From Stenotrophomonas oahuensis (GTDB taxonomy: Bacteria > Pseudomonadota > Gammaproteobacteria > Xanthomonadales > Xanthomonadaceae): a stretch of DNA of 64,000 nt. Positions 15,521-24,900 of this stretch are shown one piece after another. Within the stretch, counting starts at the first letter, position 1, and each line of letters starts with the position of its first letter. The stretch lies in contig NZ_CP115541.1 in NCBI RefSeq assembly GCF_031834595.1, forward strand, positions 4,210,501 through 4,274,500. Reading direction: 5' to 3'. The position numbers and the translations under genes are program-made. The notes under the pieces were generated by a model. That model was not told the DNA's origin. It made no database searches and saw only the letters and a program-made list of their open reading frames with translations.

Positions 15521-15922
15521 CGACCGTAGTGTCCGCAGCGAATGGGAAAGATAGGTCTCACCCTGTAGCGCCGCCTGCACTGCCGGCAGCAGGTCTTCGC
15601 CTGCATCGGCCTTCAGCACATAACTGCAGGGACCCAGCGCCATCGCCCGGGCCACCATCTGCGGTTCTGCATGCACCGTGGCAAACACCACGCCCAGCAC
15701 CGGGCGCTGTGCCCGCAGCTGCCGCACCGCTTCAAGCCCATCCAGTTGCGGCATGGCGATGTCGGTCACCACCACGTCGGGCAGCATGCGCTGGGCCGCG
15801 TTCAGCAGCGAGGCTCCGTCCTGGACCAGTCCGATGACGTCGTAGGCATCGGTCAGCAGTCCACGCAGTTGCCGGCCCATGGCGGAGCCGTCTTCAGCCA
15901 GCAGCACCCGGACTGCGCTCAT
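15500..15922 (-). CDS. Receiver-only response regulator
   Basis: A 140-residue single receiver domain without output domain. The phospho-acceptor lies in VVVTDIAMPQLDG, the switch Thr in FATVHAE and the conserved Lys in YVLKADAGEDL. The first acidic pair is ED (LLAEDGS) instead of the usual DD. The start MSAVRVLLAED is preferred over an upstream in-frame ATG that adds a basic, non-domain extension. It lies downstream of the NarL-type regulator with a palindrome cluster between them. It may act as a phosphate sink or a modulator of the nearby kinase; the partner is inferred from location only. Confidence 0.8.
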   Translation of the reverse strand: MSAVRVLLAEDGSAMGRQLRGLLTDAYDVIGLVQDGASLLNAAQRMLPDVVVTDIAMPQLDGLEAVRQLRAQRPVLGVVFATVHAEPQMVARAMALGPCSYVLKADAGEDLLPAVQAALQGETYLSHSLRTLRSSGQQAH

Positions 15923-16004
15923 GCTCTTCCGCCATCGCCCACCGAGTCTTGATGGTGGGCGGCGCTGCGGACACCGGCAATGGAAAAACAACGGGACGGC
16001 GGCA

Positions 16005-16016
16005 AGTAAAATTACT
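16005..16016. promoter_or_regulatory. AGTA-AAAT-TACT palindrome upstream of the receiver gene
   Basis: The dyad lies about 85 bp before the receiver start codon and has the same AGTA-N4-TACT form as sites at 14292 and 19727. NarL-type regulators bind dyads of TAC-containing half sites, so control by the adjacent regulator is plausible but unproven. Confidence 0.35.
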
Positions 16017-16032
16017 GCCGGATGGTCCGCGA

Positions 16033-16138
16033 TGACACGCATGGCGTGTCACTACGCGTCGGCAACACACCGATGGCGTGTCATTACCGGTCTGCGGCAT
16101 CGGTGGCGGACAACGGTAGTGACGCGCCATGCGCGTCA
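16033..16138. repeat. Cluster of GTAG-type REP palindromes
   Basis: Three units: tgacacgcatggcgtgtca plus ctac at 16033-16055, a degenerate one at about 16065-16087, and gtagtgacgcgccatgcgcg continuing to gtca at 16116-16138 in the opposite orientation. GTAG tetranucleotide plus short hairpin, in inverted pairs, is the arrangement of S. maltophilia SMAG elements. The last unit ends 5 bp from a stop codon. Confidence 0.8.
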
Positions 16139-16143
16139 TCGCG

Positions 16144-16791
16144 TCAATGCCGGATCAAGCCTTCCAGCTCGGCCTTGCGCACCAGTTCCAGCGTGCCATG
16201 CACCCCCAGCTCCTGCATGATCGCGTACTTGTGCGATTCGATGGTGCGCACCGACACCCCCAGCTCATAGGCAATCTGCTTGGAGCGCAGGCCGCGCGCC
16301 ACGTATTCCAGAATGCGCAGCTGCTTCTCGGTAAGCAGATAGCGCGGCCGCCCGGTGCTGACGATCGCATCCGCGGCCAGGGTCGGAGTGACATAGGTCC
16401 GCCCGTCCATCACCCCGTCCAGGGCGCGCACCAGCTCCTCACCGGCCGCGCTCTTGAGCACATAGCCCCGGGCACCTGCGCGCAGTGCCTGCGCCGCCAT
16501 GTTGGTCTCATCGTGCATGGTGAGAAACACCACCGGCACGTCGTAGCCTTCCTCGAGGATCACCCGCATCGCATCGATGCCACTCAGGCCGGGCATGCTG
16601 ATGTCGGCGACCACCACATCCGGCGGATCGCGCCGCACCGACTCCACCAGCGCCTCACCCGAGGTCACCAGTTCGATGTTGTCGAAACGACCCACCAGCA
16701 ACTGCTCGATTCCCTGCGCGACCACCCGATGGTCGTCGGCCAGAACCACCCTGCGATAACGACATTCTTCCTGCACCTGCAAGGCCTGCAT
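16144..16791 (-). CDS. NarL/FixJ-type response regulator
   Basis: A 215-residue two-domain regulator: receiver (VVLADDH acidic pair, VVVADISMPGLSG phospho-acceptor, FLTMHDE, YVLKSAAGEEL) and a C-terminal LuxR-type helix-turn-helix (LTEKQLRILEYVARGLRSKQ, VSVRTIESHKYAIMQELGV). The ATG was chosen with ggaga 8 nt upstream; eight extra codons are possible. The MASE1-like histidine kinase at 18166 has the HisKA_3 core that pairs with this class, so the two probably form a two-component system split by an AraC gene. Confidence 0.9.
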   Translation of the reverse strand: MQALQVQEECRYRRVVLADDHRVVAQGIEQLLVGRFDNIELVTSGEALVESVRRDPPDVVVADISMPGLSGIDAMRVILEEGYDVPVVFLTMHDETNMAAQALRAGARGYVLKSAAGEELVRALDGVMDGRTYVTPTLAADAIVSTGRPRYLLTEKQLRILEYVARGLRSKQIAYELGVSVRTIESHKYAIMQELGVHGTLELVRKAELEGLIRH

Positions 16792-16933
16792 AGTCGTGTC
16801 TCCGGTTGCGTCCACCCTTCCCTGTGGCGGGTGCCTCCCGCATTCTTGAACGGCACCTGCACAAGGTTATGACGGTGCTTCCACCGCCGTGACGGGAACG
16901 TGATGCGAACGCATCAAAACCGTGACATTGCGC

Positions 16934-17905
16934 TCAACCGCGCAGGGTGTCGCGCGGGCTCTCGCCAAAAACATCCCGGTACATCACCGAGAAGCGCCCC
17001 AGGTGGCCAAAACCGTAGCGGGTGGCCACATCGGTCACCGCCCCTTGGCCGCGGGCCTGGCGCAACGCGCTGCGGGCCAGGTTCAGCCGTGCCATCTGGT
17101 GCCATTGGCAGGGGCCATGGCCATAGGCATCACGGAACAGGCGCTCCAACTGGCGTTCGCCGACCCCCAGTGCCGTGGTCAGCGCCCGGCTGTCATAGGG
17201 CCGGTCGGACTGTGTTTTCAGGTAGTTTTCGGCACGCCTTACTACTGCGTCGCGGTAGCGCTCGCTGTAGCTGCCCAACGCACGTGGTGGCTGCCCCGCA
17301 TCGGTAGCGGCCACGGACGCCAGGAACGCGGTCAGCAACGTCTGCGCCTGCACCTGGATCTGCGCCGGGGTCACCAGTCCCTTCGGATGCGCGGCATCCT
17401 CCAAGGTGTTCAGCACAGTGCGGCGCAGCCGCGCGGCATCGGTGGCGCTGGCCGTGCGGCTGTACCAGCCTGAACGCGGCACCTGCAGTTCGCGCCCCAG
17501 CCAGGTCACCGCTGCACGCTGCAATACCGGTCGTGAGATCAGCAGCACCGCCCATTGCCAGCCGCCCGGACGCGGCCGCACATTCAGCTCGCTGTCTTCG
17601 GCGAACACCATGATCTGACCGGCCGGAATCCAGCGCCCGTTGGCCCACATCGGCCCGTCGCTGTTGACCGCCATGGCCAGGCCGATCAGGTCCTCGCCGA
17701 AGCTGCCACTGGCAAAAATGGGAAGGTTGTAAGCCCCGCTGTCGAGGCTGAATTCGGGAAAGACGACCCGCTGCACGCAGGCTTTGAACTGTCCACCCGC
17801 CAGCAGGCGCTGCTCGAAACGGGTGTCACGCACGACCCCCAGCAGCGCGTCGGCGTCAAAGCCGTCGACGTCGAAGCGACTGTACTGGGCAAGCGAATCG
17901 TCCAT
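16934..17905 (-). CDS. AraC-family transcription regulator
   Basis: A 323-residue protein with an N-terminal sensing part of about 200 residues, similar in layout to AraC_binding_2 regulators (WANGRWIPAGQIMVFAEDSE), and a C-terminal AraC double helix-turn-helix (SRALTTALGVGERQLERLFR, then VTDVATRYGFGHLGRFSVMYRDVFGESP). ATG with ggagt 5 nt before it. Divergent from the histidine kinase gene. Likely targets are the neighbouring genes or itself; the effector is unknown. Confidence 0.9.
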   Translation of the reverse strand: MDDSLAQYSRFDVDGFDADALLGVVRDTRFEQRLLAGGQFKACVQRVVFPEFSLDSGAYNLPIFASGSFGEDLIGLAMAVNSDGPMWANGRWIPAGQIMVFAEDSELNVRPRPGGWQWAVLLISRPVLQRAAVTWLGRELQVPRSGWYSRTASATDAARLRRTVLNTLEDAAHPKGLVTPAQIQVQAQTLLTAFLASVAATDAGQPPRALGSYSERYRDAVVRRAENYLKTQSDRPYDSRALTTALGVGERQLERLFRDAYGHGPCQWHQMARLNLARSALRQARGQGAVTDVATRYGFGHLGRFSVMYRDVFGESPRDTLRG

Positions 17906-18165
17906 GCCAACTCCGGGTTCATGTCGGAAAGTGGATAGCGCGGGACACAACAACCTGCTTGTATGCGAGCGATTGTGCGACCGTAATGCAGCGCCGACAA
18001 GCCTTTTTGACCCCCCGCGGCCCCGTACTCCGGGTGACCCTCCCGCGACCGCTTATGAGGTGCGACGTGCAGGCAGGCAGTCAAGCATCCCGTGTGGGCA
18101 CCCGTCCGCGTACCGTGCGCAGACCGGGTGCGGATGCCGTACCCCGCACGCACGCACCCGGTTCA

Positions 18166-19731
18166 ATGGAGTTGCGCCGGCTGCTGCTGCGTACCCTGCC
18201 CTTGCTGGCTGGGTGTCTGCTGGGCCAATGCCTTCCGTATCTGATCCCCCAGCCTGGCGTGTCCTTGCACTTGTTCTGGCTGCCAGGCCCGCTGCTGCTC
18301 GGCTGGCTGCTGTCCCTGCCGCTGCACCAGTGGCGCGAAGCCCTGGTGGCCGCCACAGCCGGCAGCCTGCTGGCGCTGTTGCTGGTCCCCGCCGCTGCCT
18401 ACGCCCAGGTCCTGACCAGCCTCGGCGAATTTTCGATGGTGGCGATGTTTGCCTGGGCGCTGGTGCGCTGGCAGCAGCAGCGTCCGCTGCTGGAGGGGTA
18501 TCGCGACCTCACCCTGTTTCTGCTGATGGGGTGCGTGCTGCTGCCGCTGTGCTGCGCGTGGTGGTATGCGCTGGCCAACGGTGCCCGGATCTCCAGTGTC
18601 CAGGACCTGCGTGGACTGGCCCTTGGCCATGCCGTGAGCTACCTGCTGGTGGTCCCGGCGGTATACAACCTGGGCCGTTGCTTCCGTTCACCACAGCGTC
18701 GGCAGGGCTGGCATCTGAACGCCGCCGCGCTTGCGTCGGTGCTGCTGGCGCTGCTGGTACTGCTGTGGACGGTCGACTGGCGCGACGGGGTGGTCACGCC
18801 CCTGCTGTCGCTGGCCCCGGTGCCGATTCTGGTCTGGGCGTTGATCGTGTTTGGTGTCGCCGGTGCGTCGGTAGGCATGCTGCTGGTGGCGGCGCTGGGC
18901 TCCGTGCTGGGGCAGTATGGCCTGGGACCGTTCGGCTTCTGGAGCCCGGAGCGCAATCTGCTTACCGCGCAGACCTGGACCATCGGCACGGGCCTTGCGC
19001 TGCTGTTCCTGGGTGCACTGTCGGACCAGAAGATGTCCAGCCGCATCAAGCTTCACCGCGCGTACCAGCGCCTGGGTGAGGTGACCGGTCGCATGCTGGT
19101 GGTGCAGGAAGAAGAGCGCACCCGGATCGCCCGCGACCTGCACGACGACATCAACCAGTCACTGGCGGCCATCTCGATCCGGATGAGCGCGCTGCGTCAT
19201 CAGCTGCCTGACCGCGAGCGCCCGATCGTGACCGAACTGCAGGACCAGTTGTTGGCGGTGTCCAACGACATCCGCTCGATTTCGCACGAACTGCATCCCA
19301 GCATCCTGCGCTTCACCGGCCTGGCCAGCGCACTGGACGCGTTCTGCAACAAGCGTAATGCGCGCGGCAGCCTGCGGCTGTGCTGCAGCATCGACTGCGC
19401 GCCCCGCCTGGGCGAGGACAGCGAACTGAGCGTGTTCCGCATCGTCCAGGAAGCGCTCAACAACGTTGATCGCCATGCCCGTGCCAGCGTCGCCGACGTG
19501 CGCATCAATGTGCAGGGAAACGACGTGGTGCTGCGGGTGGACGATGACGGCGTGGGCATGTCGTCGTCCGGCAGCACCCGTGCGCCGGGGCTGGGGTTGA
19601 TCAGCATGGAAGAACGCGCGCGGCTGCTCGGCGGCAGCCTGCAGGTCAGCCAGAGTCCGCTGGGCGGAACCCGCATCGAAGTGCGCTTCCCGGTGCCCGG
19701 CACGCGTCCCCAGGCCGCAGCGGCTCAGTAG
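18166..19731 (+). CDS. Membrane histidine kinase with MASE1-like sensor (NarX/UhpB type)
   Basis: A 521-residue sensor kinase. The N-terminal 290 residues hold about eight hydrophobic segments in a MASE1-like arrangement. HisKA_3 follows with ERTRIARDLHDDINQSLAAI, whose His326 is the phosphorylation site. Then comes HATPase_c with FRIVQEALNNVDRHARA (N box), DDDGVGMS and APGLGLISMEERARLLGG. The start MELRRLLLR places the membrane part at the N-terminus; longer frames add a basic, low-hydrophobicity leader. No strong ribosome-binding site is seen. The partner is probably the NarL-type regulator at 16144. Confidence 0.85.
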   Translation: MELRRLLLRTLPLLAGCLLGQCLPYLIPQPGVSLHLFWLPGPLLLGWLLSLPLHQWREALVAATAGSLLALLLVPAAAYAQVLTSLGEFSMVAMFAWALVRWQQQRPLLEGYRDLTLFLLMGCVLLPLCCAWWYALANGARISSVQDLRGLALGHAVSYLLVVPAVYNLGRCFRSPQRRQGWHLNAAALASVLLALLVLLWTVDWRDGVVTPLLSLAPVPILVWALIVFGVAGASVGMLLVAALGSVLGQYGLGPFGFWSPERNLLTAQTWTIGTGLALLFLGALSDQKMSSRIKLHRAYQRLGEVTGRMLVVQEEERTRIARDLHDDINQSLAAISIRMSALRHQLPDRERPIVTELQDQLLAVSNDIRSISHELHPSILRFTGLASALDAFCNKRNARGSLRLCCSIDCAPRLGEDSELSVFRIVQEALNNVDRHARASVADVRINVQGNDVVLRVDDDGVGMSSSGSTRAPGLGLISMEERARLLGGSLQVSQSPLGGTRIEVRFPVPGTRPQAAAAQ

Positions 19732-19755
19732 TTTTACTGAGGCCCCCTCAGTAAA
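19724..19755. repeat. Overlapping palindromes at the end of the kinase gene
   Basis: ctcagta, tactgag and ctcagta follow one another, so either the first pair (AGTA-N4-TACT centre, overlapping the stop codon) or the second pair (tttactgagg-ccc-cctcagtaaa, 10-bp perfect stem) can form. A second hairpin (gttgtcggg-ctg-cccggcaac) follows at about 19762-19782. They may act as a terminator, though no T run follows. Confidence 0.5.
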
Positions 19756-19797
19756 TCGCCGGTTGTCGGGCTGCCCGGCAACTTCGAAAGTAACACC

Positions 19798-19859
19798 AGC
19801 CATTCCGCACCCGTACACCGGGGCCCTCCCTTACCGGGTGTACGGGTGCGGGATTGGCT
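19798..19859. repeat. Long near-perfect hairpin in the phosphatase leader
   Basis: About 24 of 26 bases pair between agccattccgcacccgtaca (continuing ccgg) and the reverse complement of ccgggtgtacgggtgcggga (continuing ttggct), with a loop of about 12 nt. It ends 12 bp before the aaggaag ribosome-binding site of the phosphatase. It could act in RNA stability, translation control or termination. Confidence 0.6.
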
Positions 19860-19883
19860 GACCCCTGTCCAAGGAAGGTCACC

Positions 19884-20753
19884 ATGCGCACACCCAGCCG
19901 TCGTCTGGCCCCCTTCAGCGCCGTGCTGGTCTGTTCCGTCCTGTCCGCGTGCGCGACGGGTCCTTTGGAACCAACGGCCGCCGCGGTACCGCCAACCGCG
20001 GCGGCCCCTTCCCCGGTTCCTGAGATACGCCCCGGCATTCCGGCCGGGTACCTCGGTCGTAACCTGCCTGACAGTCTGGCCCTGTTACCGCCGCCGCCCG
20101 CCAAGGGCAGCGCTTCATTCGCGCGAGACCAGGCCACACACGCCGCTGCACGCAAGCTGCGCGGCACGCCGCGCTACGCGCTGGCCACGCGTGATGCCAA
20201 CCTCGACTTTCCGCAGGTGGCCAGCACGTTCTCGTGCGCGCTCGGTGTGCCGGTCAGCAAGGCCGACACGCCACGCCTGTACCTGCTGCTGCAGCGAAGC
20301 ATGGTCGACGCCGGCCTGGCAACGTATGTGGCCAAGGATCACTACAAGCGCACGCGACCGTTCGTGTTCTACAAGGAAAGCACCTGCGCGCCCGGCGACG
20401 AGGACGCGCTGCGCAAGGATGGCTCCTATCCTTCAGGGCATACCGCAGTGAGCTGGGCCTGGGCGTTGATCCTGACCGAATTGAGTCCCGACCAGGCCGA
20501 CGCCGTGCTGGCGCGTGGCCGTGCGTTTGGCGAGAACCGCCTGATCTGCAATGCGCATTGGCAGAGTGATGTGCTGCAGGGCCGCGCGGTGGCGGCCGGT
20601 GCGGTTGCCAAGCTGCACGCCAATGCGGATTTTCTGGCCGACATGAAAGCGGCGCGCGCCGAGATCGATGCGCTGCGTGGTGCGGGCGTTCCTGCGACCG
20701 ACTGCGAGACCGAAGCGACTGCGTTGAAGCTGAAGATAGCCGGCGTCGAATAG
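19884..20753 (+). CDS. Class A non-specific acid phosphatase (PAP2 family) lipoprotein
   Basis: A 289-residue lipoprotein (lipobox LSAC near residue 23) with the complete class A bacterial acid phosphatase signature K-x6-RP, PSGH, and R-x5-H-x3-D: KDHYKRTRP, GSYPSGHTA and NRLICNAHWQSD. It should dephosphorylate organic phosphomonoesters in the periplasm or on the outer membrane. A Pro/Ala-rich linker (about residues 28-50) separates the lipid anchor from the enzyme. The ATG was chosen for aaggaag 7 nt upstream and because it starts the signal peptide. A long hairpin in the leader may control it. Confidence 0.92.
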   Translation: MRTPSRRLAPFSAVLVCSVLSACATGPLEPTAAAVPPTAAAPSPVPEIRPGIPAGYLGRNLPDSLALLPPPPAKGSASFARDQATHAAARKLRGTPRYALATRDANLDFPQVASTFSCALGVPVSKADTPRLYLLLQRSMVDAGLATYVAKDHYKRTRPFVFYKESTCAPGDEDALRKDGSYPSGHTAVSWAWALILTELSPDQADAVLARGRAFGENRLICNAHWQSDVLQGRAVAAGAVAKLHANADFLADMKAARAEIDALRGAGVPATDCETEATALKLKIAGVE

Positions 20754-20803
20754 GTTCGGCGTCCGCCGCACTGCTGTTGGATCTACCTGCTGCCAAAACA
20801 GAT

Positions 20804-20869
20804 GACCTGGCTCGCTGCTCCCTCAGCGATGACGGGGGAGACATCCCGCGGCCGACAGCGAGCCAGGTC
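20804..20869. repeat. 14-bp inverted repeat downstream of the phosphatase
   Basis: gacctggctcgctg and its exact reverse complement are separated by 38 nt, in the 340-bp gap between two convergent genes. It may act as a transcription end for one or both; no T run follows. Confidence 0.5.
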
Positions 20870-20974
20870 AAGCTCTGCACCCATGCGACCTGAACTCCAT
20901 GCATGGATACGTATCCGGTCCAACGACTTCCCCCTGTTACGGTGCGCACATTCGTCGCTTGCCCGTGATGTGGG

Positions 20975-21093
20975 TGTGATGGATTTGAAAGCAACAATCC
21001 TGTTTCTCTTACCCGGCATTAACTTTATTTTAAAGACGAACGAAAACAAGGACTTGAGAGATACTTTACCGTCCGGTTCTGATTATCTTTCCG
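20975..21093. other. A/T-rich intergenic stretch
   Basis: This stretch is markedly richer in A/T than the surrounding DNA (for example ttaactttattttaaagacg). It lies between the ends of the convergent phosphatase and OmpA-family genes. I see no gene, hairpin or clear promoter in it. It may be horizontally derived or a protein-binding region. Confidence 0.3.
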
Positions 21094-21933
21094 CTATTTT
21101 CTTGCCAGCTGCGCAATGCCGGATATTTCAACCCGGCGATTTGGCGCAAGACAGTCGATCAGTGCGTCGCCGGGGGGCTGCGCGCACGCCACTACCGGAG
21201 CGGTTTCACCGCGCCCTTCGGCCACGATCGCCGTTGACGGCACGCCACCGGCAATCAGCGCCGCGCGTACGGCCTCGGCCCGACGCTGCGACAGCTTGTG
21301 GTTGTAGTCGTCTGCGCCAATGCGGTCGGTGTAACCGGTGACCGCAATCATCTGTACCTGGCTTGCCGCTCGTACGCGCTGTACCAGCGCATCGACGCTG
21401 CGACGTCCCTGCGCTGTCAAACTGTCGCTGTCGAATCCAAACAATGCGTCGGCCTGCAGCGCCAACGGCTGCGCGGGCAGCGGCTGCGCAGTGGATGCGG
21501 CCGGCGCAGCGTTACCCGCCTGCAGCATCGCCGCGCAGGACTGTGGCTTCCAGTAACTCTCCTGGGCGATCCCGTTGCGGTCGAAGTGCACCTGGAACTG
21601 GCAGGAGAAGTAGTCGCCGTTGGGCTGGCTGCGGAAGTTGAACAGATAATTCCATTCCCTCACACCCCACATGCCTTCATTGAAGTGCGGCGTGCCCAAC
21701 AGTCCGTACAACTGGCGCTTGCTCATGCCACGTGCGTATTGCCTCAGGTTGTCGAGATTGACGAACAGTCCGCCTCTCGGCGAGGCCTTCGCCGTGTCGG
21801 GGAAGGCGACGGCTGCAGCGGCGTCGGACCCCCTCATGGGGGCGTGGGTGGCGCAGGCGCTGAACAGCAGCGTGGCCAGCGCCAGACCCAGCGAGCGCAC
21901 CAGTGCGGTGTCGTGTGCGATCTGCGTTTTCAT
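21094..21933 (-). CDS. OmpA-family lipoprotein with BamE-like N-domain
   Basis: A 279-residue protein: lipobox FSAC near residue 26; a BamE/OmlA-like domain (LRQYARGMSKRQLYGLLGTPHF, EWNYLFNFR) around residues 60-130; and a C-terminal OmpA peptidoglycan-binding domain (FGFDSDSLTAQGRRSVDAL, VTGYTDRIGADDYNHKLSQRRAEAVRAAL, APNRRVEI). It would bind peptidoglycan and anchor to the outer membrane. Read from the ATG after ggggagacagcc. It follows the trimeric adhesin gene by 17 bp, so it probably assists assembly or anchoring of the adhesin, as small accessory lipoproteins do for some YadA-type adhesins (inference). Confidence 0.88.
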   Translation of the reverse strand: MKTQIAHDTALVRSLGLALATLLFSACATHAPMRGSDAAAAVAFPDTAKASPRGGLFVNLDNLRQYARGMSKRQLYGLLGTPHFNEGMWGVREWNYLFNFRSQPNGDYFSCQFQVHFDRNGIAQESYWKPQSCAAMLQAGNAAPAASTAQPLPAQPLALQADALFGFDSDSLTAQGRRSVDALVQRVRAASQVQMIAVTGYTDRIGADDYNHKLSQRRAEAVRAALIAGGVPSTAIVAEGRGETAPVVACAQPPGDALIDCLAPNRRVEISGIAQLARK

Positions 21934-21950
21934 GGCTGTCTCCCCAGGGC

Positions 21951-24900
21951 TCACCATTGGAAACCTGCGCCCACCGACACACCGCCTTCGCCACGGCTGT
22001 TGGTGGACCCGCTGGCCTTGTAGATCCAGCGCCCGCCCTGGGACACACCAGACAGGCCCACTGCCAGACCCGACTCACCGTTGTAGCTGCCTGCCGCCAC
22101 GGCGACCATACTGCGCCCGGCTTCGGAAGGCTGCGGCAATCCCGCCGTCGCCATCGCGCTGGCAACGCCGGCCGAGGCCCGGTTGTCGGTGCGGCGCAGA
22201 TCACGGTCAAAACCGCCCATGCGTTCATCGGTATAGGCCTTGGACGCGTCCAGGGTCTGGTTCATGCCGGCACGCAGCTGGTCGACGTTGACCGCATCGG
22301 TACCTGCGGTTCCGGGGCCGACGTTGTGCACCACGGTGGTGCCGCCGCCGGGTGCGCCGAGGGTGACGCTGTTGTAGTTGGTATCACCCTGCACGGTGGT
22401 GTCGTAGCGCAGCGTGCCCTGCTGCGATGCCTGCAGCTGGCGCAGATTGACCGCGTCGGTAACCTCGGTGCCGTCGCCCACGTTTGTGATCTGACGGGTG
22501 GCGGCAGCGCTGCCCACCGACACCGCGTTGTCGCGGTCGGCGACCGAACCGGCCCCCAATGCCACGCTGTTGGTCGCCGTTGCGGAGGCCGTGTCGCCGA
22601 TGGCAATGCTGCCTGCACCGCTGGCGCTGGCGACGCCGCCAACCGCGATGCTGTCAGTGCCGCTGGCGTTGGCGGCCGCCTTGGTCGAGTTGACCTGGAA
22701 GTAAGGGCTTGATGTCGACGGCAGGCGCGGCATCTGGTTGATGCGCGTGTTGAGGGTGGTCAGCGACGCATCCACTGCAGCAAAGGCCGAAGTAACGTCG
22801 GCATAGACGTCGGTGCTGGCGCTGCCACTCATGCCGAATGAGGAGATCGCAAAGCTCGGCGGGGTCCACGCGCCGGTGCCGCCATCGAACCCGGTGCTGC
22901 CGCCGAAGAACGCTGCCAGCGTGCTGTGGGTCTGGAACAGCTGCCCGCCATTGATCGCCTCGGTGCTGCTGGCAGTGATCTGGCCCGCGGCGAGATTGCC
23001 GATCGCTACCCCTGCCCCGCTGCCGTCACCGACCAGGCTGACCCGGTTGACCGCGTTGCCGCTGCCATCCACGTCGTACTTCACCGCCAGCCGGTCCACC
23101 GTGTCGGTCTGCTCGGCTACGTTGGCCAACGACAGGCTCACTGCATCGAAGGCACTGCCGACGTTGGTGTAGGTGCCCGGCGTGACCACACCGGTGCTGG
23201 ACACGGAGTTGATGGTGTAGGTCGGTGCCGTCACATTGCCGTTGGCATCCAGGGTCGAGCCACCGCCCAGATGGGTGGACACCGCCTGGTTGGCCGCGAA
23301 CAGCTGCGCGCCGTTGACCGCGTCACTGCTGCCTGCGTTGACCGCGCCAGCAGCGAGGTTGGTCACCGTGGTCGGGCCCGCCCCGTTGCCCAGGGTCACC
23401 CTGGCGTAGTTCGGCTGGCCGGTGCCGTCATCGTCGTAGGACACCGCGAAGATGTCGGCTGCCGCGCTGATCTGCGAGATAGCGCCCTGCAGCTGCGCGA
23501 CGTTCACCGCGTCAGTGCCTGCGCTGCCGGCGGCCACGTTGCTGATCTGACGCTCGCCGCCGGCAAAGCCCACCGACACCTCGCCCGCCGACACCTGCGA
23601 AGCAGTCAGACCGTAGGCCGCGTACGCGGCCTGCGCGCCGCGGTCGGCCACGCTGCGGAAGCCCAATGCCACACTGTTGGCCTGGGTGGAACGCGCTTCC
23701 GCGCCCAGCAGTACCTGGCCATTGGCCGTACCGACGGCACTGTCGCCCACCACCACGGAATGGCCCATGCGCGCCGCGTAGTCGGCCGTGGGCACGCCGG
23801 TCGGATCGGTCGGGTCGTTCAGACCCGCACCCGGGAACGCCACGTTGGCATCGACCTGTGGCAGTTCATGCCGCGCATTGGCACCGATCACTACTTCGCG
23901 CGAACCGTTGGCATAGGCCCCGTCGCCCATCAGCACCTGGTAGTCCTGTGCCGGATTGAGCGCCCAGCAGTCGATGTCGGCCACCAGCAGGTCCACGCAC
24001 TTGCTGGCCCACGCCGGGGCCTGGCCCGGCAGGATCAGACCAAGCAGGCCGTTCGGGTCGCCATTGTTGATGTTGTAGATATAGCTGTCGGAGGTGACGC
24101 CACCGATCAGGGTCAGATGTGAGTTGCCGCCGGTGGTGGCCCCGCCCAGCCCGTCCAGCAGGGTGCCGACCGGACTCAGGTTCACGACCGGAAGGCCGAG
24201 CACGTTGGTGACCGAGTACGCCTGCATCACATTGGCACTACTGACCGCCAGGTTGCCGTTGCGCACATAGCCGTCGCCGCCGAGCAGCCCCTGCGCGGTC
24301 GGCCCCACCAGCTCACTCAGACTGCCGGTCAGCCCGCCGGTGCCGATGATCAGGCCCGCGTTCGGGTCGCTGGCCGCCGGTGCCTTCGGGCTGCCCGGCG
24401 GCAAGGCGTTGACCACGCCGCCGCCCAGCCCATTGCCAACCGCTCCGACCAGGCCTCCGAGATCGCCAACCGTATTGCCAAGGCCATTGCCCAGTTCACC
24501 CAGCAGGCCAGAGCCGGCTACGGTGCTGCCGACGTTCTGGACCACGCCTCCGACCACGGTGGCGAGATCACCCACGCCGCCCAGCAGGCCACCCACGAGT
24601 CCCTCCCGGTTGTTCTGCAGCGCGCTGGTCTGCACGCTTACGTCGGCTGCTACGAGCTTGTCATTGCGATCAGCAACCTGCACCTGCGCCTGCACGGCCT
24701 GCACATCCGCGGTGCCGTCGACGCTGGCGACCACACTCGCACGCAGCGCCTCATCGGCCTCCACCGTGGCATCCACGCTGGCATCCAGGGCAACGGCGTC
24801 GACCAGGTTCACCTCGACGGGAACATGCACGGACGCCGCCACCGGCAACCGCGATGCGGTCCGCGCGTTGAGGCCAACCCGCGCGGCCGCTGCCACCGGC

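Noticed and set aside
16033..16138. Repeated palindromes as a CRISPR array
   Set aside because: The units are GTAG hairpins in alternating orientation without uniform spacers, and no cas gene is present.
19733..19755. Classical rho-independent terminator after the kinase gene
   Set aside because: The stem is strong, but no T run follows on either strand, so it is listed only as an inverted repeat.
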